Shown here: positions 1-5,075 of the stretch, piece after piece
Layout of the letters: each line of letters opens with the position of its first letter
Numbering within the stretch: position 1 is the stretch's first letter
NCBI GenBank assembly: GCA_018970625.1
Contig: JAGWVZ010000295.1
Coordinates: 1-5,075, forward strand
Origin: Myxococcales bacterium
GTDB taxonomy: Bacteria > Myxococcota > Bradymonadia > REDH01
Direction: 5' to 3'
DNA length: 5,075 nt
The notes under the pieces: generated by a model
The model's database searches: none
What the model saw: only the letters and a program-made list of their open reading frames with translations
Told to the model about the DNA's origin: nothing
Position numbers and translations under genes: made by a program

Positions 1-511
1 CGGGCGCCATGGGGAGCGAGAAGCCGGGGCCTCGCGAGGCGAGGTCCACAGCAGCGGCCTGTTGCAGCCGCTGCACGTGTGCGTTGGTCCAGACGTCGAG
101 CGCGTTCATGACCGCAACATGCTGGGTCAATGTGCAACGAGACCCGGGTGCAACCGGCAAAATCGGCTGTCCGTTGGTGTCGAGCACCAGACCGGCGGCG
201 TTGCGCATGGGTTGGCCGGTCGTCGGATCCAGCATGGGGGTCTGCTCGGCGTTGGCAGCGGCCAGCTCCGCCTCGGTCTTCGGGCAAGCGAACCCGGCAG
301 CGACTTCGTTCACGGACACCGCGAGTTCGGCCGCCGTTGCCAGCGAGTATTCATTCACCAGGTGAGCTATACGAACGGCCTGTCCGCCAGCTTTCAGGGC
401 GTCGGTCGCCGCATCCCGATACTCGCGGCCGGCACCGTTGGCCAGCGTGAGCGTTACCGCCACCAGTGCGGCCAGACAGACAAAGAGTGTCGCGATGATT
501 TTTGCTCGCAT
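1..511 (-). CDS. membrane-anchored protein of unknown function, possible sensor (3' end outside window)
   Basis: The frame is open from an ATG at 511 to the window edge, giving 170 visible residues of a longer protein. I chose this start because an AGGGA Shine-Dalgarno-like stretch sits about 6 nt upstream and the product begins with a basic tip (MRAK) and one hydrophobic segment (about residues 5-24). This is either an uncleaved signal anchor or a signal peptide. The segment after it is Ala-rich and predicted helical (about 29-72). Two cysteines follow (C76, C126), and between them a stretch with the sequence AGLVLDTNGQPI (106-117), which resembles the strand-turn-strand of extracytoplasmic PAS/Cache-like sensor folds. 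This layout is common at the N-terminus of membrane-bound kinases, cyclases or chemoreceptors, but no output domain is visible and I do not recognise the family. It has its own candidate promoter (551-580) and is separated from the upstream RHH gene by 176 bp, so it is probably a separate transcription unit. The reading frame is very likely real; the function is unknown. Confidence 0.8.
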   Translation of the reverse strand, partial: MRAKIIATLFVCLAALVAVTLTLANGAGREYRDAATDALKAGGQAVRIAHLVNEYSLATAAELAVSVNEVAAGFACPKTEAELAAANAEQTPMLDPTTGQPMRNAAGLVLDTNGQPILPVAPGSRCTLTQHVAVMNALDVWTNAHVQRLQQAAAVDLASRGPGFSLPMAP

Positions 512-550
512 CCCAATTCCCTACATCGGGGTAAATCCACAGCACATGGC

Positions 551-580
551 AAGTTAGGCGATTCTGGTTTGCCTTGTCAA
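551..580 (-). promoter_or_regulatory. candidate sigma70-type promoter for the gene starting at 511
   Basis: Read on the minus strand there is a perfect -35 TTGACA (580-575), an 18 bp spacer, and a weak -10 TAACTT (556-551). Transcription would begin near 545, leaving a leader of roughly 35 nt before the ATG at 511. The -35 match is exact and the position is right for the gene. The -10 matches the consensus at only three of six bases, so this is a reasonable but unproven call. Confidence 0.5.
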
Positions 581-604
581 AGGCATCCACACACGGGTGC
601 GTGC

Positions 605-663
605 GCAGGTGCGAGCGACCTGCCTTCAGACACGATCTTCGTCATCGTACCCGCCATGAAGGC
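605..663. repeat. cluster of inverted repeats downstream of the RHH gene (possible terminator or binding region)
   Basis: Three dyads crowd this intergenic segment. GCAGGT (605-610) pairs with ACCTGC (618-623) across a 7 nt loop. GCCTTCA (622-628) pairs with TGAAGGC (657-663) across 28 nt. Nested inside the second, ACGAT (632-636) pairs with ATCGT (644-648). The first two overlap by two bases, so they could not form together at full length. The RHH gene stops at 688, so a transcript from it would enter the large imperfect hairpin about 25 nt later. No run of T follows on the minus strand, so this is not a classical intrinsic terminator. A hairpin end, a protein-binding site, or chance in GC-rich DNA are all possible. 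Confidence 0.35.
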
Positions 664-687
664 CGGCATCGATCGACCATTGCAGGC

Positions 688-1044
688 TCAGTACCCTTTT
701 GGCATGCGGGTGATGTCCACCTGGTCGATCGCAAACCGAATCAGCGATGAGCGATTGGCCTTCGTATGACCGGCCGCCTTCAACTGGTCCACCAGACGAT
801 CGATGCGGTCAATGTCTTCGTTGTACAGCGAGATGCTCACCACCTTGTAGTGGGTAGGCCGCACCGCATCTTTCCGTACGGGGTCGGCAGCCGGCGCAGG
901 GACACGAGCCACCGGCCGAGCGTAGAACATGTTGGCCATCGTGACGTCGTCGTCCACCAGCGGATTACGCCCGAAACTGCCACCGCCCTGACCCTGATCC
1001 CCGGCTTCATCAACAGCCGGGCTTGTGTCACGCCTGTTTCGCAT
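688..1044 (-). CDS. ribbon-helix-helix DNA-binding protein, likely ParA partner (centromere-binding/autoregulator)
   Basis: This 118-residue protein has a low-complexity N-terminal half (about 1-63, Gly/Asp/Pro/Ala-rich, probably disordered, with a basic tip MRNRR) and a C-terminal ribbon-helix-helix fold of the Arc/CopG/ParG type. The beta strand is about 67-74 (KVVSISLY), helix A about 75-91 (NEDIDRIDRLVDQLKAA), and helix B about 96-110, starting with the typical ANRSSLIRFAI pattern. RHH proteins dimerise and insert the paired strands into the major groove. In type Ib partition loci (ParF-ParG, delta-omega) such a protein binds the centromere, represses its own operon, and stimulates the ParA ATPase through a flexible basic N-terminal tail. 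The same arrangement here makes that role likely but inferred. The ATG at 1044 overlaps the end of parA by 17 bp and has a GGAGGA Shine-Dalgarno three bases upstream, so co-translation is expected. It ends with TGA at 690-688. Confidence 0.88.
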   Translation of the reverse strand: MRNRRDTSPAVDEAGDQGQGGGSFGRNPLVDDDVTMANMFYARPVARVPAPAADPVRKDAVRPTHYKVVSISLYNEDIDRIDRLVDQLKAAGHTKANRSSLIRFAIDQVDITRMPKGY

Positions 1045-2059
1045 CGCTCCTCCGGGAGGTGGACTCCGTATGCTGCCGAATCCACTGAACCAGTCGCCGG
1101 TAATCCTCTGCTCCGCGGCTATCTGGCGCGTACTGAAAAATACTCTTCTGGTGAGACGGCGCCTCCTTGAGTTGTGTATTCACCCGAATCGGGGGCAGCA
1201 CAAGCTCGCGGAAATAGGCCTTGAGCGTCTTCACCGCCTCGTCGCTGATGCGATTCCGCTGGTCATAAAAGGTCGGCAGAACGCCCAGAATGCCGACCGG
1301 ATGACCCAGAAGCTCGTTGATATTGCCCACCGTCTTCACGATCTGCCGCACACCCACCAGAGAGAGATAGTCACAGCTGACCGGAACCAGAAGTTCGCCG
1401 GCATAGGTCAACACATTCATGTTCAGCAACGACAGCGACGGACCACAGTCGAACAGGACGTAGTCGTAGCCGCGCAGGGACGCCATGCGGCGAGCCAGCA
1501 CCTGGTCGCGACCTGCGTCCTGACGCGCCAGCGCTATCTCGGCCGCAGCCAGTGTCTCGTTGGCCGTAATCAGGTGCAGGTTCGGCATCGCCTCGACCAC
1601 ACATTCCGCCGGTGCACGTTCGCCAGTCAGAATATGGTACAGCGTGTAGGGCCCACGCACACCCAGACTCACACCCACATGGCCCTGTGCATCCACATCG
1701 ATCAGCAACACCCGCTTGCCATCGGCAGCTAGTCCCGCGGCGAGGTTGACGGACGTTGTGGTTTTGCCGGTGCCGCCCTTCTGGTTCAGCACCGCCAGCC
1801 GAACAGGCTGCACGCCTGCCGGCGCCGACTCAGCCATCGGTTGCTTCACGACCGGGCCCTGTGTCGCTGCTACCTCCTGCTGCGACATGCGCGACTGCAA
1901 CGCCTGTCGACACACCTGAGTGCAGGCATGCCAGGTGCGTTCACCAACCGCAAACCGCTGAAACACGAAACGAAGCTCGAATTCGGTTCCACAATGATCG
2001 CATTGCAAGCTTTGCCCGCCCTGATGAGGCGTGGGACGAGCACCAGAGGCCGACTGCAT
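1028..2059 (-). CDS. parA: ParA-family ATPase with N-terminal Cys4 zinc-finger-like module
   Basis: Numbered from the ATG at 2059 the product has 343 residues. Residues about 20-50 form a C-x2-C...C-x3-C module (C20, C23, C46, C50) of the MYM/TRASH-like type, expected to bind zinc. After a linker of about 35 residues comes the ParA/MinD P-loop ATPase: deviant Walker A KGGTGKTT (94-101, signature K94, catalytic K99), the A' segment with the DVDAQGH motif (121-127), and Walker B VLFDCGPS (D204). Later blocks such as LSLVGVRQIV and GVLPTFYDQRN are typical of ParA. Such ATPases dimerise on ATP, bind DNA nonspecifically, and move plasmids, chromosomal origins or protein cargo when their partner stimulates hydrolysis. 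The RHH gene directly downstream overlaps it and is the likely partner. The start is uncertain: an in-frame TTG at 2086 would add nine residues including a further C-x2-C pair. Neither start has a good Shine-Dalgarno. I prefer ATG because the finger is complete without the extension and the repeat array then stays untranslated. Confidence 0.93.
   Translation of the reverse strand: MQSASGARPTPHQGGQSLQCDHCGTEFELRFVFQRFAVGERTWHACTQVCRQALQSRMSQQEVAATQGPVVKQPMAESAPAGVQPVRLAVLNQKGGTGKTTTSVNLAAGLAADGKRVLLIDVDAQGHVGVSLGVRGPYTLYHILTGERAPAECVVEAMPNLHLITANETLAAAEIALARQDAGRDQVLARRMASLRGYDYVLFDCGPSLSLLNMNVLTYAGELLVPVSCDYLSLVGVRQIVKTVGNINELLGHPVGILGVLPTFYDQRNRISDEAVKTLKAYFRELVLPPIRVNTQLKEAPSHQKSIFQYAPDSRGAEDYRRLVQWIRQHTESTSRRSDAKQA
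1048..1059 (-). promoter_or_regulatory. strong ribosome binding site inside a palindrome, within the end of parA
   Basis: On the minus strand GGAGGA (1053-1048) stands three bases before the ATG at 1044 and fixes that start. The GGAGG is the 3' arm of the odd-centred palindrome CCTCC-C-GGAGG (1059-1049), so the Shine-Dalgarno could fold back on a CCTCC lying inside the parA coding sequence. A ribosome finishing parA would melt it. This would couple synthesis of the two proteins. The stem is short, so the effect may be small. Confidence 0.6.
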
Positions 2060-2070
2060 GAAACACCGGA

Positions 2071-2110
2071 CACAGACGTGAATCAAACCCCGACAGACAA
2101 GGGGTCTGTG
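2071..2110. repeat. three-copy heptad (C/G)ACAGAC, candidate operator/centromere of the ParA-RHH cassette
   Basis: CACAGAC lies at 2071-2077, GACAGAC at 2092-2098, and CACAGAC inverted at 2110-2104 (read as GTCTGTG on the plus strand). The first two are direct repeats 21 bp apart, about two helical turns. The second and third form an inverted repeat with centres 12 bp apart (ACAGAC-AAGGG-GTCTGT). They lie between the candidate promoter and the parA ATG and overlap the predicted transcription start. RHH partition proteins are known to bind short tandem or inverted heptad-type repeats at their own promoters (omega is an example). Binding of the local RHH protein here is an inference. Confidence 0.5.
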
Positions 2111-2113
2111 GTT

Positions 2114-2141
2114 CGTATCCCCGCACGTCCGGTCCCGTCAA
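2114..2141 (-). promoter_or_regulatory. candidate promoter of the parA-RHH operon
   Basis: On the minus strand TTGACG (2141-2136, five of six consensus bases) is followed after 16 bp by GATACG (2119-2114, three of six, a weak -10). Initiation would fall near 2107, inside the ACAGAC repeat array. It lies entirely in the gap after the peptidase stop codon, consistent with parA having its own promoter in addition to any read-through from the envelope genes. Confidence 0.4.
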
Positions 2142-2163
2142 CGATCCCGCGTGACGACACCGT

Positions 2164-3243
2164 TCACTCGACGGCGCTGCCCAACAGGGAGACAGGATCC
2201 ACGGCCTGCCCGTCACGCCCCAGCTGAAAATGCAGATGAGGTCCGGTCGAAAGCCCCGTGCTACCCACCTCACCGATCTCGACGCCCTGCGCCACCGATG
2301 TACCGGCGCTCACGTGCACTTCTTCGAGGTGAAAATACTGCGAACGCCAGCCGTTGACATGCTCAATGACCACGCAGTTTCCGGGACCGTTCCCACACCA
2401 TCCCGCCATCAGGACGCGCCCCGAAGCCGTCGCGCGAACACTCGTACCCACCGGGGCTCCGTAGTCCACCCCCCGATGCATGCGCTGACGTCCCGTCACC
2501 GGATGCGTACGCATGCCGAACGACGACGTGATCCGCGGCTGATGCACTGGCTCCAGCCACCGCTCCGTCGTCGAAGCATCCGCGCTGACGCGACCCCCGC
2601 CCTGCAAACCCCGGAACGGCTCCGCCAGAGCTGCGGCAGTGCCCGAGGTCATGGGGAACATCACGCCACGAGCATCCTCCACAGTTGCGCTCGCACCCAG
2701 CACCATTGGCTGCGGCTGCAGCTCGATCCCTGACGAAGTGACCACCACCGGGTCCGCCGGGCTCCGGGGAACCACCGGGCCGGGTACCACGCGACGCTGC
2801 ACGCCCGACGCTCCGTAACGCGGCGACGCATCGCTGCGCGAATCGTCCGACTCGGCGCGACGAATCATCGCCAGCAGCGCGTTGGCTTCAAACTCCAGCG
2901 ACGAGGCAGCCTCGACCACCATCTGTAGCTCCGCGTCGGCCACGGGTGACGAGCCCGACTCCATGAACTCCCAGTCGCCTGCCTGCACCACCTCGATCCC
3001 CATCAGCGCAAGCTCCAGCTTCACCAGAAGTACGTCGCCCGAATCCAGATGAACGCGCATCGCTGTGAGATCACGGTGAAGAATCTCCAGCGTCGCGTCA
3101 GACACCAGCGGTCCCGTCATGCTCAGACAGGCATTGGCGCGAGCCATCTGAACCGCCGCCTGCGCGACGTCCAGCGGACCCGCCCAGGCAGACTGCACAG
3201 GCCCGGCGACAAACAACAACAACGAAAGAAGTGTGCGGTACAT
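2164..3243 (-). CDS. secreted M23-family (LytM) metallopeptidase
   Basis: The protein has 359 residues. The start is the ATG at 3243 because it opens a clear Sec signal peptide (hydrophobic core about 5-13, cleavage likely after AWA at 19-21); the frame continues upstream to an ATG at 3369, but that would overlap the beta-barrel gene and hide the signal. Residues about 22-130 look helical, about 130-230 form a Ser/Pro/Val-rich linker, and about 235-355 are the peptidase domain. The zinc and catalytic residues of M23 are all present: H256 and D260 in HRGVD, H305 in YFHL, and H336-x-H338 in GPHLHF. The family cleaves peptide cross-bridges of peptidoglycan or, when degenerate, activates amidases. 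An intact site argues for endopeptidase activity in the periplasm. C283 and C290 bracket a Gly/Asn loop (CGNGPGNC) and may form a disulfide. It lies 46 bp downstream of the barrel gene in the same direction. The Shine-Dalgarno is poor. Confidence 0.92.
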   Translation of the reverse strand: MYRTLLSLLLFVAGPVQSAWAGPLDVAQAAVQMARANACLSMTGPLVSDATLEILHRDLTAMRVHLDSGDVLLVKLELALMGIEVVQAGDWEFMESGSSPVADAELQMVVEAASSLEFEANALLAMIRRAESDDSRSDASPRYGASGVQRRVVPGPVVPRSPADPVVVTSSGIELQPQPMVLGASATVEDARGVMFPMTSGTAAALAEPFRGLQGGGRVSADASTTERWLEPVHQPRITSSFGMRTHPVTGRQRMHRGVDYGAPVGTSVRATASGRVLMAGWCGNGPGNCVVIEHVNGWRSQYFHLEEVHVSAGTSVAQGVEIGEVGSTGLSTGPHLHFQLGRDGQAVDPVSLLGSAVE

Positions 3244-3260
3244 GACCGCGCCATACGGTG

Positions 3261-3280
3261 TTTTGCCGCACTGCGCAAAA
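3261..3280. repeat. palindrome between the beta-barrel and peptidase genes
   Basis: TTTTGC (3261-3266) pairs with GCAAAA (3275-3280) across 8 nt. It occupies most of the 46 bp gap between the barrel stop codon (3290) and the peptidase ATG (3243). The stem is short and AT-rich at the ends, so it could be a weak hairpin, an operator, or chance. No strong promoter is evident beside it. Confidence 0.3.
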
Positions 3281-3289
3281 ATCGGCCGC

Positions 3290-4123
3290 CTAGCGAAACG
3301 AAAATCGCAAGCCGGCGCCCAGCGTGAACACGTGCAGCGGCTCGAACATCGAACCCAGCACCGAGACACCTGCGTCCTGCGCTCGGGCAGCTGCCGCCGG
3401 GCTTGGCAGCGAGCTGGTCAGCACGATCGGCCGATATCGAGCGCTCACGGTGAAGGTCAGCGACCGACCCAGCGGTACGTCCAGGCCTGCGCCGGCGAGC
3501 ACATGAACCCCGGGACGCCAGCTGCGCTGTTGCACGTCGTACGCGTAATTGCTGAGGCTGAACCCGCCGCCGAGCACCGCGTAGAGCTGCACAGCACGCG
3601 CGCTGCGGTCACCGGGTACCACCGTTCGGCGGGTTCGGTAAAAGCGTAGCCCCCCTCCCAGATGGTGAATGTTCATCGTCGACACCGGGCGAGCCAGAGA
3701 GTCCAGCGGAAAGCGTTCGACGTCGCAGTCGTATCGGACCGCGCTGTCGTCGATGGTACCGTTGGCCAACACAAAGGCGGGGCCGTCGCCGCGGCAACGC
3801 CCAACGCCCTGCCCGGCGCGAAGCCTGTCCAGCGTATAGCCCAGCTCGAGCGACGAGGCGATCACGCGCAGACTGAACGAGAGACTTCCCTGCGCCCGAT
3901 CGTGAAACAGTACCGGCACCTCGCCCAGAAACGGGTCGTTCAGCAGCGTCACATTGCGACGCTGGATGGGCGCGGGCGACAGCGCCCCGCTCATCTCGCC
4001 CTCGATCGCCAGACTGCGCTGCCCCCAGGCCACGGAAGGCAGGGCGGTGGCCAGAACCAGCCATAGCGCGGCCACGTGCCACAGCCTCCGTCTCCACCTG
4101 ACGATCTGGCGCATGCCGGTCAT
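3290..4123 (-). CDS. outer-membrane beta-barrel protein
   Basis: The protein has 277 residues, starting at the ATG at 4123, which overlaps the preceding stop codon as ATGA. A second ATG at 4114 is possible. The N-terminus is a signal peptide with a very basic n-region (RWRRR, 9-13), a hydrophobic core (about 14-28), and probable cleavage near AWG/Q (34/35). The mature part is rich in alternating hydrophobic/polar strands with Gly and aromatic residues (for example SLSFSLRV, LYAVLGGGFSL, LTFTVSARYRP). It ends in FTLGAGLRFSFR, a terminal strand like the beta-signal recognised by the BAM complex except that it ends in Arg rather than an aromatic. C110 and C133 flank a probable extracellular loop and may be disulfide-bonded. 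The length fits a small barrel of about 8-12 strands. I cannot say whether it is a porin, a structural barrel or an adhesion factor. The neighbours, a membrane glycosyltransferase and a cell-wall peptidase, support an envelope role. Confidence 0.82.
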   Translation of the reverse strand: MTGMRQIVRWRRRLWHVAALWLVLATALPSVAWGQRSLAIEGEMSGALSPAPIQRRNVTLLNDPFLGEVPVLFHDRAQGSLSFSLRVIASSLELGYTLDRLRAGQGVGRCRGDGPAFVLANGTIDDSAVRYDCDVERFPLDSLARPVSTMNIHHLGGGLRFYRTRRTVVPGDRSARAVQLYAVLGGGFSLSNYAYDVQQRSWRPGVHVLAGAGLDVPLGRSLTFTVSARYRPIVLTSSLPSPAAAARAQDAGVSVLGSMFEPLHVFTLGAGLRFSFR

Positions 4124-5075
4124 CGCGGCGCCTGTAGCACACCCACCAGGGGCTGGCCGGCAGGAGAACGCCACCAGGTAGGAGCGGTCAGGGTCGATAG
4201 ACGCTGAAACTCCGGCCACATCGTATAGAACTCCGGCAAACCGTCCTCATAGACAAGGACCAGCCAGTCTGCGTCATCGACGCCGGTCACCTGCAGCTCA
4301 CCACTCACCAGCCCTGTCTGACTGTAGTATTCCAACACAGGACGCCACTCCCACTCGTTCACCAGAATCGCGACCTGCGTCGCTTCTTCGGGCGACGACA
4401 ACTGCCGCGCCAACGAGAGTGGTACGGGCGCGTGCGGGTTGCGCCAGCCGCCCCGCAACACCCATCCGTTGGCGCCACCCGTCAGCTCGTTGTGCCACGC
4501 CTCGGGATGCCAGGCATACTTCAGAATCGACGGCAAGCAGCCGAGCAGCCAGATCGACAGCACCCCGATACGGATGACGGGCAGCAACGCTTCCCTGTCC
4601 GCGCGACGACTCCGGTATAGCGTCTCAATTCCCTCGGCGACCGCTGTCGTACCGGCTCCAAAGCCGATCGCCAGCCACGGCAAAGTCAGCGTGACCAGAT
4701 CGATTCCCGCATGCCACGGCGTGCGCAGACTCCACAAAAGCAGGCAGGCCGAGGCCCACATCGCGAACGATCCCGCGCGAAGAACCCGGGTGCCACCCAT
4801 GGTTCCGGGCAACAGCATGCCCGTCAGCGCAACAGGGAGCGCCCCGACGGGTACCGACAAGAGGCTCATCATCGGCGCCATCCATGGCGTCATCCGGCGC
4901 GCACCAAACCGCTCACCGAACCACAGGAATGGCTCGGCGGGCTGCACCAGCCACGCCCGCAGCTGCTCTCCCAGATGCTCGCCAGGGTCAAGTCTCCACC
5001 AGGGATGGAGCGCCAGGGCGAGCGCGATACCAGCCGGCAGAATCAACAACTCAACAAGCGTTACAGGCCGTATGC
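4120..5075 (-). CDS. C-terminal part of a polytopic membrane glycosyltransferase-like protein (GT-C/GT39 type; 5' end outside window)
   Basis: The frame is open to the window edge. A TTG at 5049 exists, but coding continues upstream without a stop, so this is a partial gene with about 317 visible residues. Hydrophobic segments suitable as membrane helices occur near plus-window residues 1-15, 60-80, 90-108, 118-142 and 160-182 (counted from 5049). After these comes a soluble C-terminal domain of about 125 residues. The sequence WHNELTGGANG near the last helix resembles the (Y/H)NELVGG motif I associate with GT39-family mannosyltransferase-like proteins, and the tail (LEYYSQTGLV, ADWLVLVYEDG) has the alternating hydrophobic pattern of their C-terminal domains. 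These enzymes transfer sugars from polyprenyl-phosphate donors on the periplasmic side. The catalytic acidic residues lie in the missing N-terminal half, so activity cannot be judged. It ends with TGA (4122-4120) overlapping the next gene's ATG. Confidence 0.75.
   Translation of the reverse strand, partial: IRPVTLVELLILPAGIALALALHPWWRLDPGEHLGEQLRAWLVQPAEPFLWFGERFGARRMTPWMAPMMSLLSVPVGALPVALTGMLLPGTMGGTRVLRAGSFAMWASACLLLWSLRTPWHAGIDLVTLTLPWLAIGFGAGTTAVAEGIETLYRSRRADREALLPVIRIGVLSIWLLGCLPSILKYAWHPEAWHNELTGGANGWVLRGGWRNPHAPVPLSLARQLSSPEEATQVAILVNEWEWRPVLEYYSQTGLVSGELQVTGVDDADWLVLVYEDGLPEFYTMWPEFQRLSTLTAPTWWRSPAGQPLVGVLQAPR

Noticed and set aside
351..590. Minus-strand open frame of 79 codons over the start of the gene at 511
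   Set aside because: It overlaps the candidate promoter and the N-terminus of the better-supported frame and shows no domain or ribosome binding site.
62..769. Long plus-strand open frame of 235 codons
   Set aside because: It lies antisense to the gene starting at 511 and to part of the RHH gene, has no Shine-Dalgarno, and its product is a Arg/His/Gly-rich shadow typical of GC-rich DNA. The minus-strand frame has a signal anchor and promoter.
1025..1732. Plus-strand open frame of 235 codons opposite parA
   Set aside because: It is the antisense of a clear ParA ATPase. The product is His/Gln/Arg-rich with no recognisable domain.
2060..2086. Extra C-x2-C pair encoded if parA starts at TTG 2086
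   Set aside because: It is not rejected outright, but it was not used for the start: TTG is rare, there is no Shine-Dalgarno, and the Cys4 module is complete without it.
2136..2156. CGTCA...TGACG dyad over the parA -35 region
   Set aside because: The arms are only 5 bp with an 11 bp gap, which is not distinguishable from chance without comparison to relatives.
2230..2733. Plus-strand open frame of 167 codons opposite the peptidase gene
   Set aside because: It is antisense to the M23 catalytic domain and has Arg/His-rich shadow composition.
3244..3369. Upstream extension of the peptidase frame to an ATG at 3369
   Set aside because: It would add 42 Cys/Arg-rich residues ahead of a perfect signal peptide and overlap the barrel gene by 80 bp.
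3609..4142. Minus-strand open frame of 177 codons inside the barrel gene
   Set aside because: It is in another frame of the barrel gene, very rich in Arg/Gly/Ala, with no signal or domain. The barrel frame has the signal peptide and a beta-strand pattern.

Overview
The window is GC-rich (about 60% by eye) bacterial DNA. Every credible gene lies on the minus strand, so biological order runs from high to low coordinates. The architecture points to a diderm bacterium: a GT-C type membrane glycosyltransferase tail, a signal-peptide-bearing outer-membrane beta-barrel, and a secreted M23 peptidase. The style of the glycosyltransferase and of the ParA (zinc-finger N-terminus, NELTGG-like motif) reminds me of the myxobacterial/Bradymonadales-type former Deltaproteobacteria. 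That placement is tentative and rests on recall of family style, not on a search.

Layout, in transcription order. (1) 5075-4120: C-terminal part of a polytopic glycosyltransferase-like protein that enters from outside the window. (2) 4123-3290: outer-membrane beta-barrel, joined to gene 1 by an ATGA stop/start overlap. (3) 3243-2164: periplasmic LytM/M23 metallopeptidase with complete catalytic residues, 46 bp downstream of the barrel gene. (4) 2163-2060: short intergenic region with a candidate promoter and three copies of the heptad (C/G)ACAGAC. (5) 2059 (or 2086) to 1028: ParA-type ATPase carrying an N-terminal Cys4 zinc-finger-like module. (6) 1044-688: ribbon-helix-helix DNA-binding protein overlapping the end of parA by 17 bp, with a strong Shine-Dalgarno. 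(7) 687-512: 176 bp intergenic region with inverted repeats and a good sigma70-like promoter. (8) 511 to beyond base 1: N-terminal part of an unrecognised membrane-anchored protein, possibly a sensor.

Genes 1-3 form a cell-envelope group (glycosyl transfer, outer-membrane channel or structural barrel, peptidoglycan hydrolysis or regulation). Genes 5-6 form a self-contained partition/positioning cassette: a deviant-Walker ATPase plus an RHH DNA-binding partner, with a repeat array at its own promoter that could be the RHH operator and/or centromere. Whether the cassette segregates DNA or positions a cellular cargo cannot be told from sequence alone. It is the most interesting part of the window. 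There is no tRNA, rRNA, CRISPR array, insertion sequence or transposase, and no gene-free stretch longer than 176 bp.
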